Below are positions 24,781 to 36,131 of a stretch of DNA of 64,000 bases, one piece after another. Both the position numbers and the translations under genes were made by a program. Position 1 is the stretch's first letter. Each line of letters begins with the position of its first letter. This stretch comes from Anaeramoeba flamelloides (Eukaryota; Metamonada; Anaeramoebidae). The stretch lies in contig JANTQA010000023.1 in NCBI GenBank assembly GCA_027625915.1, positions 21,452,001 to 21,516,000 on the forward strand. Direction: 5' to 3'. The notes beneath the pieces were generated by a model. That model ran no database searches and was not told where the DNA came from. It worked only from the letters and a program-made list of their open reading frames with translations.

Positions 24781-25095
24781 AGATTTTTATTTTTTTTTTA
24801 TTTGTTAAATCAGAAATTTTATTACATTAATAGTAATTCAAAACTCAACACATTAATTTATTAATAATAACCACCAAACAATTTTGCTAATTTTATGATA
24901 AAAAAATAAATAAAAAAATAAATTACTTTGAAATTAAATATTTTTTTTTTAGAAAAAATTTCAATAAATATCCCATTAAGAGAAAAAAGAAATTTATTTC
25001 TTTAGGCCAAAATTAAATTTTTAAATTGATTAATTTTCTAAAACTTTTATTTTAGCAATAGATTATAATTGAAAATCAAAAAAAAAAAAAAATTG

Positions 25096-25295
25096 TACAG
25101 TCAGTTCCACTTTTAAGGCACAAACTTTCAACGAAATTTAAGGCACAATAAAAATCTCAAATTAAGGCACAAAATGCAGATTCTAGTAAAATAAATTGTT
25201 AAATAAAAAATTTCTAAATTTTGTGCCTTAATTTGAAATTTTTTTGTGCCTTAAATTTCGTTGCTAGTTTGTGCCTTAAAAGTGAAAAAATTGTA
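25096..25295. repeat. Palindromic TA-flanked miniature element F, copy 1
   Basis: 200 bp, almost wholly self-complementary. The left arm begins TACAGTCAGTTCCACTTTTA; within each arm the motif TTAAGGCACAAA occurs three times in the left arm and as its complement in the right. Other copies are at 39877-40074, 57679-57877 and (old) 58424-58624. The TA at both ends and the CAGT start fit a Tc1/mariner-derived miniature element. Confidence 0.8.
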
Positions 25296-26904
25296 AAATA
25301 ATTTCAATTTATTAAATTGGAATAAAACAAATATAAATTACTTTTTAATCGATAAAATATTTATACCTAAATTTAAAATAAAATAAAAAATAACTCTTAA
25401 ATATTATTCCAATATAATAAAATAATCTCTGAAACAAAATTTTTTTATTGTATTTTGTTATTGATAAAAATTTGAATAATATATTTGCGATATTTGGATT
25501 TTTCCTTAATAAATTAATCCAGATCTTGTTAAATAAGTTCTGATATATGGTCTCTAATTCAACAATATTGTATATTTTATGTCTAGATTTTGTAAAGTCA
25601 AAAATTAAAAAATTGTAAAAAATAAAAAAAAAAAATCAATTATTAATCTGACTCGAACTATTGGCCAAATTATTTAAAATTGAAAAAAAATCTTGTTGAA
25701 AAAATTGTATAATTTTGCAATGAAAAAAAATTTGATTTTTTTTTTCTAATTTAATTTATATTTTTTTTTATTTTTAAATTATTCAGAATCTAATATAGAT
25801 ATTGATATTAAATAGTAATCAGTAGATAAAACAAATTTTCTATGTGATGTTATAATAACTTTTATAATGAATAAATTATTTAATCAAGCATTTTAGGTAA
25901 TTTTGGGGTGCAAAGGCCCCCCAAAAATTTCCAGTAAAGTATGATGTGTTTTAAATGTTAAAAATAAGAGGTTTTTGATGTCTAGACAAACTTTTCAAAA
26001 AAAAAAAAAAAAATTATTTTGACAATATTTGGAAAAATAATAAAATCACAATCACCAAAAAAAAATTCCCAATGTTGAAAATTTTTTTTCAAGTTATTTT
26101 TTTATTTTAACTAACTATACAATTTTTAATTATAAAATTTTCTTTCTAAGATAATTGTTTATTAATTCTATACCTTATTATCCTGTGATAACATTTCAAA
26201 TTAAAATTTTTGTTTGAAATGTTTTTAGGTTATTTGGGGTGCTAAGGGATATATTCTAAATTAGTCAATTTGGGTATATTGGTGAATATTTAAATTGGAA
26301 AAAAATTTTATCTCCAACAATTAAGAGAGTGAAAAACTGAAAATATAAATCTATATTCTGATAAACAACTTAGAAATACAGAATTATTTTTAACTGTTTA
26401 AAATATTTAAATGAAATTTAATTTGAAAATGAATTTTGATTATTTTATATTTAGAATTTTAAAAAAAAACTGGAGACGAAAATAATCCAGAAAAGATTTT
26501 TAATTGTTAATATTAGGAAAATTTTTGTATACTTGGAAATATTTAAAAACAAATCCTTATTATTAATAACCAAATTATTTATGAACTAAGTAAATAAAGC
26601 TACCTAAATTAAGTTCAAAAAAAACAATAAATGACTCTTTTTATACATTTTTTGAATCAGTTATGTGAATTTGGTCACTCCAATATTCTCTTCCTAATAT
26701 ATTGGGTTTTTTTTTCATAATTTTAATCTTTTCATCATAAATCCAAATCTCATGTAATTAAAAGTTTTGCAAAGAGGGATTCAAAATTATATTTTAAAAC
26801 ACTATTATTCAACTTGGCTCTGGAAAAAACATTTTAAATACCAAAAACTGTTATAAAATTATTTTAAATAAGGGGGGTGATTTTATTGTCCGGGCAGAAA
26901 ATCT

Positions 26905-27500
26905 ACCATAAATTTAATTCAGTATTCTTCACAAAATAAATTTTTAATTTTTCAATCTGTATCATTTTTTCTTAGTTTGCCAATTTTTTTTTTATAATTG
27001 CTCTTTCTTCTTCATTTTTTTTTATAAAAATAAATTTAAAAAAAAAAATGTTTGAAAAACAAAATTAACTTCAAGAAAAATGAGGTTAATTTGATTTCTT
27101 GTAAAATTTATATGGTTACAGGCCAAAAACCTATTTTTATGAGAATTTTAATTTTCCTATAGAGTTTGAGAATTTTTGCAACAAGGTTTCACTGAAGGTG
27201 GTCAAAAATTTTTTTTTAAGATTTGATTTTACGGGAATTTATAATTTGCCCATACATTTCTTCGATGAATCTTAACATTCATCCGGGGTTTATGAATTAT
27301 CTTATTTTTAAAACAATCTTATTTTGGTTTATTCTGAATAAAAACGATTTTTAATTTTAACTGGGCAACCTAAAAATAACCAATTTATAATGAATAGTAT
27401 ATTTTGTTTAAATCAAATAATTTATTTATTATCAAAAAAGTATTATTTAATATAATATTTAAAATAATCACAATTTTATATTATATTTTTAAGGTTGAAA
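26905..27500 (+). repeat. Dispersed repeat family G, second copy
   Basis: Related to 4550-5010, with shared blocks around TTCTTCACAAAATAAATTT, a T-rich middle and ATTTCTTCGATGAATCTTAACA. No reading frame of interest. Confidence 0.5.
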
Positions 27501-27974
27501 TATTTTGGTTGTTTTTTTCTTTTTGATCAATTTTTTTCCGAAAGGGGTGTAATCTTGATATTTTCAGATGAGGTGAATATTTTGTCTATAATTTTTGGTT
27601 AAAAATGATTTTAAATCTTTTCATTTGTTTCTTTTTTTTTTTTCTTGCTATTTTTTCTGGTGATGTACAGTTTTTTTAAATGGGGGTTTACCTTTGTTTC
27701 TCTATTTTTTCTCAATAATTGTGTTAAAGATAGGCAGTGTTCAAAATTTTTTCACAAGATTCAAAATTAGAAATAGACAAAAAAACTGAATTTTTTATAT
27801 TTTTCAAAATATAATATTAAATCACTACAAAATTACCCAGTCGTAATGTTTTTATTTATGACTCTTATTATACAAATAAAATAAAAACAATAATAAATAA
27901 CTCAAAAATGAAAATTGATGTGTCCAAAAAGATGAAATGATCAGAGCAAAATAATCTATTGCCAAATATGTTCC

Positions 27975-28290
27975 TATTTCACAAACAGTCCATGATTGGT
28001 CTAATGGTTAGAAATCATTTAACTGATCTTAGATGGTTTTTCTATTTAAAAAAACTCAACTTTTGACTTTAGTTAATAATTTGATAATTTTGTATGATCA
28101 GACTTAACAGATTATGTAATTGGATAAAAAAAAAGAAAACATAATCGAAACAAATAAAAAAGGTTGAAAATATTTTGTTCAAAAATCAATCTAATTTCCA
28201 AATTGGGGGAGTTATTAGTTGTTATCCTTTAAACGGTTCTAACTGTGTTTAGAATGGTCTATTTGAGTTTATTTTGATAGGTGTACCATA
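27975..28290 (+). repeat. Repeat family C, diverged copy
   Basis: Matches the second half of 17249-17795: CTAATGGTTAGA for CAAATGGTCAGA, TTTTTCTATTTAAAAAAACT, and GGTTCTAACTGTGTTTAGAA near the end. Heavily diverged. Confidence 0.5.
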
Positions 28291-28473
28291 ATTTTAATAT
28301 CTTAGTGTATTTATATCCATCATAAGGATCTAGACCCTCTTATTTTTTTTTTTTTTTTTACACCAATTTCTAAATAAGGATTCCTTATTTAGAAATAAGT
28401 TTAATTTTGAAAATAAACAGTGTTTTTCAAATCTAAGTAATTGGTAAATAAAATTTTCTATCTCTATTAAATT

Positions 28474-28623
28474 TACAGCTATTCTAAGGCTAGCATAAAA
28501 TTTTAAATAAAACACAATTGATTTTACTATTCTAATTTTATATTTTCAAAAAATTTGGAAATAAGAATAGAAAACTCAATTGTGTTTTATTTACAATTTT
28601 AAGGTAAACTTGGAAAGACTGTA
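28474..28623. repeat. 150-bp palindromic miniature element, short relative of 22779-23226
   Basis: Arms ATAAAACACAATTGATTTT and its complement AACTCAATTGTGTTTTATTT face each other around a loop of about 40 bp. Ends are TACAGCTATTCTAAGG and CTTGGAAAGACTGTA, both bounded by TA. Internally deleted relative to the larger element. Confidence 0.65.
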
Positions 28624-29297
28624 GGTAAAAAAATTTCATAGATATTGGTCCTTGGAGTATATTATCTCAGTTTATTGAGAGAACACCCATTAAGAAAATA
28701 TGATTTGAAAGATAAAAAAAAATCCCGATCTTTTTGGAAACAGCTTTTATTAAAATGGGATTTACGTATATGTTTGGTTTAGTTTTTTTATGGTTTTAAC
28801 ATTTTTTGAAATCAGAGAAAATTATGAAGTGAAAAAAATAATTTTGATGAAAATTATCCTCAAATGGGAATTTTTCTGTTTGTGTTTTTTGTACAATTGG
28901 TATGATATTTCTTTCATTTTCATAAGAAAGAGCCAACTATTCAATCACAACACTCAACACACAACATTCAAAGTTGTTATTTTGTATTCACATTAATCCT
29001 TAATAAAAAGATAAAAAAACAAAAAAAAATAAAAAACAATAAAAAAAAAAATGAGAAATTTCTGTGGTAAAATATTTATTATTTTTTAGGATAAGAGATA
29101 TGTTATGTTTCTCAGTGAACAAAAAATTAAAGGTAGATTAAAGAAAGAGAAAATTTAAATAAAGTTTCTGATTATTCAACTTCAAAAAAGAAGAATAGAA
29201 TAGGAATAAAAAAAAATAAATTAATAAATATTAATAATGGTAGAATAAAAGAAATTCTACAAAAGATCTCAGGCTATGATAAAAACATTAACGAAAA
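28624..29297. other. 3' flank of the C2 gene, nothing recognised
   Basis: AT-rich. The stretch 28917-28995 (AAGAGCCAACTATTCAATCA and a CACAACACTCAACACACAAC tract) is less skewed but not clearly coding on either strand. Confidence 0.4.
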
Positions 29298-30707
29298 TTA
29301 GCTTGAAGAACCGAATTTTTTCCATGCTTTTTTCATTTTCTTTTCGTATTTTTTTTTGTTTTTTTTCATTTTCTTATTGAGACCTCCTTTTTTACTTTTT
29401 TTCTGCTTTTTGTGTTTGTTTTTCTTGGGTTGGTTCATTCCCATTCCCATTCCCATTCCCATTTGGTTTTGGTTTTGGTTCATTCCCATGCCCATTCCGC
29501 CTTGTTGCATTCCCATTCCTCCTTGTTGCATGCCCATTCCCATGCCCATTTGGTTTTGTTGGCCCATTCCTCCTTGGTTAAAGGCGCCCATTCCCATTCC
29601 CATTCCTCCCATTTGGCCCATTCCCATCTGGTTTTGGTTTTGGTTCTGGCCCATTCCCATTCCCATTCCCATTCCCATCTGGTTCTGGTTTTGGTTCATG
29701 CCCATTCCCATTCCCATTTGGTTTTGGTTCATTTGGTTCATCTGGTTCATGTTATTCATGTTCATTTGGTTCATTTGGTTCATGTTATTCATGTTCATTT
29801 GGTTCATCTGGTTCATTTGGTTCATTTGGTTCATTCCCATTTGGTTTTGGTTTTGGTTCATTTGACCCATTTTCATTTGGTTTTGTTGTCCCATTCCCAT
29901 TTGGTTTTGGTTCATTTGGCCCATTTTCATTTGGTTCTGTTGTCCCATTTGGTTTTGGTTCATTTGTCCCATTTTCATTTGTGTGTTTTGTGTTTGTTGG
30001 ACTTGTTTTTTTTGGGAGGCTTTGAATGGTGTTGCTCTATTGATTAGTTTTTTTTTTTTCAGTAATTGAGAAACGAAGAATGAAAGAAGAAAATAGGAAA
30101 GTTAAGCAAAAATTTCAAAAATTTTGGAAGAAAAAGTAATTTTTCTCATTAAAAAAAAAAAAAAATAAGAAAAAAAAAATAAAAATAAAAAGCAATTACG
30201 GTGGACAATAGTGAAGAACAAGATGGACTTTTCCTCTTTCTTTTGATCCTCTTTTTTTTCCTTCACATTGGTACCATTGATCATGTGGCTCGTTATCTAA
30301 TAAGCCGCTAATTGGAACACGAACAAGACCAAGAAGATCATGACTTCCAATTCTATCCCAATCGGAAATAGCAACAATTAAAGTATCTCGATTACTATAA
30401 AAGTTAATTAAAGTTTAAATTTCGGAAAAAAGAAAAAAAAAAAATAAAATAGAATAAAAAATTAAAAATTAAAAAATAAAAAAGAAAAAAAAAAAACGAA
30501 AAATTTAAAAAATAATTACGCATCCTTAACATCAAGAGTATAGGTTTCATTCCAAACTGGGTTTAAAGTTTTTTTTTGAACTTTAGTTTTGTGGAATGGT
30601 TTTGTTCCATTAATTGAAAGAGAACAATAAGGATCGGATTTTCCACCAATATCGGCAGCTTTTATTCCTTTAGCTTCGATACACTTTATATGAAGTTTGG
30701 TTGTCAT
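29298..30707 (-). CDS. C2-domain protein with a Met/Gln/Asn/Gly repeat tail, three exons
   Basis: Exons on the minus strand are 30520-30707, 30200-30394 and 29298-30036; donors GTAATTAT and GTAATTGC, acceptors TTTTATAG and ATCAATAG, all in phase (373 residues). Residues 1 to about 125 form a C2 domain: KLHIKCIEAKGIK, then GGKSDPYCSLSI, the NPVWNETYTL motif, and VAISDWDRIGSHDLLG. The Asp residues in KSDPY and SDWDR are the usual calcium ligands, so Ca-dependent membrane binding is likely. From about residue 147 the protein is built of MGQMNQNQ, MNQMNQMN and MGMGMG units, followed by a Lys-rich stretch and a final GSSS. The tail is low-complexity and probably disordered or self-associating (inference). 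Such C2-plus-tail proteins form large families in some anaerobic protists. Start chosen at the only ATG preceding the C2 fold. Confidence 0.85.
29430..29978 (-). repeat. Coding tandem repeat (Met/Asn/Gln/Gly units)
   Basis: Imperfect tandem repeats of about 6-12 bases (CCCATT, GGTTTT and TGGTTCAT units on the plus strand) within the last exon of the C2 gene. The opposite strand is open for the same reason but is only a shadow. Length is expected to vary between alleles. Confidence 0.8.
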
Positions 30708-32318
30708 AAGAAAAAAATTATTTATAAATAAAAAAAAAATGATTAAAATTCAAAGAAATAAATGCAAAATAAAGAACTCTCAGCTAAACAATAAAAACAC
30801 CACACCAATCTTTTTAGGTGTTTTTTAAAATAGAGAAAAAAATTCATTTTCGAGCAAACTGAAAATTTATTCAAATTTTTATTCAAAAGGTTTTTGGTTC
30901 TACAGTCGATTTTTTTACACTTCTCAAATTCGACAATCTAAAAAACAAAACATAAAAAACAGAAATTTTTGAGAAAAATAGTAAAACAAACAGTAGTATT
31001 CTGTTTTTGTAGACAACTGAAGTTTACTCAATAAATAATAAGATTTTTGGTTTACTTGAAGATAATTTTTGTTAAAAAAGAGTGTAAAATGAAGAAGAAC
31101 TGAGATTTTTTTTTTTTAGGAAAAAAACTCTTTTGGATCAAAGCCATTTCTTCTTTTCATCCAAAAAGCAAAATATTATTTAAATTCTATTATTTGGACA
31201 CAAGACTTTAATGATCAAAAGGCGATAAAGAGAAATTCAAATTGAATGGGAATAAAGTTAAAACTTGTATTTCTCTTTTAATCGGAAAAAACAAAGATTA
31301 GATGAAAAAAAGTTAGACTATAACGGCTTGAATAACAAACAACACATTTGTTAACCTCAATGAAAGTTGAGTCAAGAGATCTTGTTCAAATTTAAAATTT
31401 CGGTCTTTTTTTGAGGAGATTTATGTGTAATTTGATCAAAAAAATGCGTTAACCAAAACTTAATACCTGTGTTTCTCTAAAAATAAGTGACCATTTTTTT
31501 TTCTTCTTGTTCCAATACAACAACCAATTCACCATCCAACAGAATACCTGAGTTCAAATCAATTTTGATCATAAAATCCTTGATATTTTGATTAAAATTG
31601 ATATTATTAGTAAATTGTTCGAAAGTTGTATTTTTTAAAAATAAATTGAAATCTTGTTACAGATCTTGCCATGTAAATTTTTTTTTGTAATTTGTATTAT
31701 CGTTTGACTTATGAACTGGACATGTTAACCCCAATTTAAAAAAATTTCTTAATTTGAGTTTCTTTTCTTGAAATCCAAAATTCTCATGTTTCCAAGATAA
31801 AACAAAAAAAAAGAAAACGATTATTTTTATTAACAATTAAGTTAATTCTTGAAAATGGTGTATCAAATTTTTGGTTTTATATTGGAAAGTCTTGATTTTG
31901 AGTAAAAATTTTTTTATTTGGTTATTATTTTAAATTATTAATCTTCCAATTCAAATCTGAACAAAAAAAACTAATTGAGGTATAGGTGGCTATAAATGAT
32001 TAAATAAATGATTTCTTGACAAAGTTTTATCAAGGAATTTTTAGATCTACTGATAAATTCAGATAAATATTTGAAAATTTTCACTTCGTTTTCTATTTTT
32101 AGAATTATTTTACACAACTTTGAACAAATCATTTTATTCTTTTAATGTTTAAAAAACTTTGTAAAATTGGTTATGCTTCAAAATATATTCTTTCTCTTGA
32201 GTTTTTTTAAAAGTTGAGTAATGAGATTTTAAAAAAATGGAAATTGAACTAAAAATTTTATTAATTTTTTTGAATTTATCAGTATTAAGCAAAAAAATAT
32301 ATTCTAAAATAAATTTTA
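30708..32318. other. Upstream of the C2 gene, nothing recognised
   Basis: AT-rich region without a supported gene. It holds poly-A and poly-T runs and a few weak hairpins. Confidence 0.45.
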
Positions 32319-32322
32319 TTAA

Positions 32323-33256
32323 GGGACTAGTCTCTATTATTATTTTTTTTGACCAATAACTAAATAAGGAACCCTTATCTTGAAATATGCTTAAAATTGA
32401 AAATAGACAGGTTTTTTCAATGTTAGAACTTTTTGTTCTTGTTTTTTTTAAATTTTACAATTCTGTCAAAAAAAGTGACTTTGAAAAAATTTTTTTATAA
32501 AAAATATCTTTAACCGGACGAGAATTTTTTGATTACTTTTGGATTTAATTATTTTCTCAAAATTAATATTTATTCTCATTTTGAAAAACGAAAAAACAAT
32601 TTAAAACTAGTGAATATTTTCTCTTTCACTTCCGTTGATCCAATTTGACTCTCTAAAGAACTCAATTTGTTTTTTCAATAATTACTTTTACAAAAAATAG
32701 TTCTTATTCTTTTCTTTGATTTTTTTTGACACAACACAAAAACTTTTGGAATGATAATTTGGGACAACTTTTTAAAACTTCAAATTTGACAAAAACAAAA
32801 GAGTGTAAACTCAAAAAGTGGTTTCAAGAAAAAAAGAATGGTGCAAGAAAAGAAAGAAACTCTTTTATTAAGAGTAAAGCATATATTGAATATTTTTTTC
32901 CGAATCAAACTGTTTTTTTCATACAAAACCAAAAAAACCTTTTCAGGTTTATTTTTAAAATTATTTTTTGTAGGTCTTCCACAAAAACAACAAGGTTTTG
33001 CTTTCTTGCTCATATATTTTTTATTTTTTGTATTTTTGCTAAAAGTTGAAAAAAAGAAACTTTCAAAAAAGTGAAAAAATTGAAAATTTTTTTATTTCTA
33101 TAAAAACAATAACGAATTTAATGAATTCCATTTATCGAGATTCCATTACTATACAAAGATGTTTTTCACTTTGATTTTAAATCTAAGTAATTGACAAATA
33201 AAATTCTAAATCTCTATTAAATTTTCCTAAAAAAAAATTTAATCGAGACTAGTCCC
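32323..33256. mobile_element. 934-bp DNA element with GGGACTAGTCTC inverted ends flanked by TTAA
   Basis: The left end GGGACTAGTCTC begins at 32323 right after TTAA (32319-32322). The right end GAGACTAGTCCC stops at 33256 right before TTAA (33257-33260). The 12-bp ends are perfect inverses, and similarity continues weakly inward. A TTAA duplication is the hallmark of piggyBac-type insertion, so I place it there tentatively. Inside, on the minus strand, a 78-codon frame (32780-33013) starts with ATG and contains PCCFCGRP, but I cannot link it to a transposase. The inner flanks (32340-32420 and 33180-33235) resemble 28340-28470, so a shorter relative exists there. Confidence 0.6.
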
Positions 33257-33554
33257 TTAAAGAAATGATTTATATTTTTCCCGTAATTTAATATTTATTA
33301 TAAATTTATCTATAAAAAACAGAAAAATTTATAAGTAATTTATTTATTTATTTATTTTTTTATCAAAAAATTAACACCCTTGTTTGATTGTTATTATAAT
33401 TAAATAAATACATTGAATTTTTAATTACTATTATTAAAATAATATCACTTATTTAAAAATTAAAAAAAAAATAAAATCTTCTTAAGAAAATCATTTAAAA
33501 TAAATTATTATTATTATTTTTCCCAAACAGAAAAAAAAAAGAAAAAAAAAACAT

Positions 33555-33722
33555 AACTTAACCACTTTATCTTTGAACTATTTTAAGTGTTTATTATAAT
33601 TAAAATCTGAAGAAAAGACAAATAAGAAAATAAATATATTAGTGCATCAATATCCCTTTAAATTCATTATTCTATATACTTGATGAAAAATGGCAAATCT
33701 AGGGTACTAAGAGACATATATA
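33555..33722 (-). repeat. Diverged inverted copy of the left part of the 23957-26252 element
   Basis: The reverse complement matches 23955-24125: TTGAACTATTTTAAG against the complement of CAAATTGTTCAAAGATAAAG, GACAAATAAGAAAATAAATATATTAGT, and an end with TCTAGGGTACTAAGAGACAT for the terminal CCCTTAGCACCCCGG. It ends in an AT microsatellite (33717-33735). Confidence 0.5.
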
Positions 33723-33889
33723 TATATATATATACCTTTTTAAAATAAAAAAGAAATAAGTAGAATAATACACATCATAAAATAGCCGATTTCTATATGA
33801 AAAAATATAAACCACCCATATATTTTCTTAAAAATTGAAAAACCTATATTCTGAGAATAGAATTTAAATAAAAAACAAAAACGACAATA

Positions 33890-34475
33890 AAGTATTTCTA
33901 AAAAAAGGGGTATTTTTTTTTACATTTCGTAAAAAATCATTGTTTTTTGGGGATGTATATGTTAATTTACAACATCAAATCAAGTTTACTATTAATACCG
34001 ACTAAACTAATAAAAAAGGCATTTATTTCAAAATAGGTTAGTTGGAATATTTCCAAACAATATCAAAAAAAAATAGCACTTTTTTTTAAATAAAAACAAT
34101 TTATGACCAATTTAAATAAAAAAATGGAAATAAAGAAATGATACAAATGATTGTTTATATATTAATATTCAATTATACGTTGTTAAAATCTATTTGTAAC
34201 TTTTTGAGATTAGAAAAGTTCTGAAAAAAAGTTTTATGACCAAAAAGAAAATAAATAAAATCCAATTTTCAACCCTAAAAAATATCAGATAAAATCAAGA
34301 TCAGAAAGTTTAATATTTTTAATTTATGTAATACTAAACTAAGAAAAAAATGAATTATTATCAAGAACCAATAAATTAATGTTAAATATTTTGGACATTT
34401 AACTACTTTTTTTTGAATATTGTTTTCAATAAATATATTATAAAATAAATTTACTCCACTTTCTTGGAAATAGCT
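33890..34475 (+). repeat. Dispersed repeat family H, copy 1
   Basis: Runs parallel with 45985-46572 for nearly 600 bp. Good blocks are CCTAAAAAATATCAGATAAA, AATGAATTATTATCAAGAA, TTTTTGAGATTA and the end TTTCTTGGAAATAGCTTA. A GATCTTAAATTGAAGATCAA palindrome follows at 34482. No coding frame. Confidence 0.65.
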
Positions 34476-34530
34476 TATTTGATCTTAAATTGAAGATCAA
34501 ATAAAATCCTAATCGAAATAAATACTATTC

Positions 34531-36131
34531 GTACAATTATTTTTCATTATTTTAATAATATTAGAATAATTGATTTTTTTTGTTTGTGATTATAATAATT
34601 GCAATTATAAAAAAATTGAAAAAATGATTTCAATTTTCAAAATTCCAAAATAAATTTTTTGTCTAATATTCCTTCAAACCCTTTATAATAACCCGTTCAC
34701 TCATTACAACTGTACCCACCTTACTGGAAAATAATTTAGACAATACACAAATACACAAATACACACATAAACACACAACATAGACCCACCTATATGTATC
34801 TCTACACGTTAAAAATAAATTTTGGAAATTAAAGTTTGCCAAAATTACATAATGATTTCAATTATACTTCTTTTATAACTTATTTTCTGAAAGTTATAAT
34901 AATTTTCTGCCATTAAATACAGATATCTATTAAAATAATCTAGATTTGAATACCCCCTTTTTCAAAATTCCTAACTTAAAAAAAAAAAAAACAACATATT
35001 TTTTTTTTTTTTTTGGTTACAATGAAGGAACTTTTTTTTGAACATTAAGAAAGAAAAAAGAATAAATGTTAAAACAATTGACAAAAAAAAAACAGGGAAA
35101 ATACATAAAAACCCAAAAATGAAAAAAAAAATAAAATGATAAAAAATATTCCAAAAAAAAGAAAAAAAAAATCACTTTTCCAATACAATTTAGCAATATC
35201 TTTTAAAAGACAAATTTTATTTTATTTTAAAATTGAAAAAATGATTCTTTTTAGACTCTTAAAAAAATAGATTAAAATAATCCCCCCACAAAGTAAAATC
35301 AAAATTTCAAAAATTTTACAATTAAAAATGAAAAAAATATTACTGAAATTTTTTTTTTTTTTTTTCAATCCCCTTTAATGTCTAATAAAGTTGTAAACCT
35401 TTTTCAAAATTGTTATGTATTATAATGTTTATTATGTGAGTATATTTCAAAAATACAAAATTTAGAGATTGTTTTTTGAAAAAAATTTCCTAGTTGTGAT
35501 GTTTAAACAACTGTTTCAAACCTATGCGAAATTTGTTAGACATAAAAATTGATTTTTCGATCTACGTTAAACACGTAAAAAAAATTTCCGGATTAGATGC
35601 CATTACATATTTTTATGCTTTAGAATAGGTTACTATAAAAAAAAAATAGTTGTTCACATAACAAATTCAAAAATCCAAAACAAAGCTTCCAAAGATTAAA
35701 GATTCAATTTAATCATTACTTTGAAATGGTCTTTCCTTTTGATTTTTAGGTGTTTGAAAATTTAAGATCCATAAAAAAAATATGAAAATTTTTTGACTTT
35801 TGTTGAACATTCATAAGGTATGTAGTTAAAAAATTCAAATTTAAAAAGTTTTCTTATTAGAAATTTTTTAATATATGATAAAATTTCAGGGTTTGTAAAA
35901 AGTTAATACGTTCCCTTTAAAAGTCGGTTATAGAAAGGAACTTATGTGACAGAAAATGAATTTTCTGTTTATCATATATTTTATTGCAGGTTTGTGACGA
36001 CAGTATATATATACATGTCAACGGCACATTGTACCCATTCTAATATTTTATTCAAATTAAAGATAGATAAATTTATGAAAAATTATTTTATATTTTTCTC
36101 TATGAATATGTAATAATTTTTAAGAAAAAAT
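34531..36131. other. Intergenic 3' of the Psf3-PHD gene; holds family D copy 2
   Basis: 35300-35495 is the reverse complement of 20765-20960. A CACA-rich tract lies at 34739-34790. The remaining sequence, including the slightly GC-richer part at 35490-35620, shows no gene. Confidence 0.5.

Larger units (their letters stand above)
23957..26252. mobile_element. Putative 2.3-kb DNA element with 17-bp perfect inverted ends
   Basis: The left end ATATCCCTTAGCACCCC (23957-23973) is the exact reverse complement of 26236-26252. Between them lie other repeat copies (24175-24780 and the palindrome 25096-25295), so it is a composite. No transposase frame survives. A second degenerate right end (TTTTGGGGTGCAAAGG) lies near 25909, and a diverged inverted left part is found at 33555-33722. 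The pair of ends is direct observation; calling it one mobile unit is inference. Confidence 0.45.

Noticed and set aside
29356-30047. Long plus-strand frames opposite the C2 gene.
   Set aside because: They only reflect the Met/Gln/Asn/Gly codon repeat on the other strand; the minus strand has a C2 domain and in-phase splice sites.
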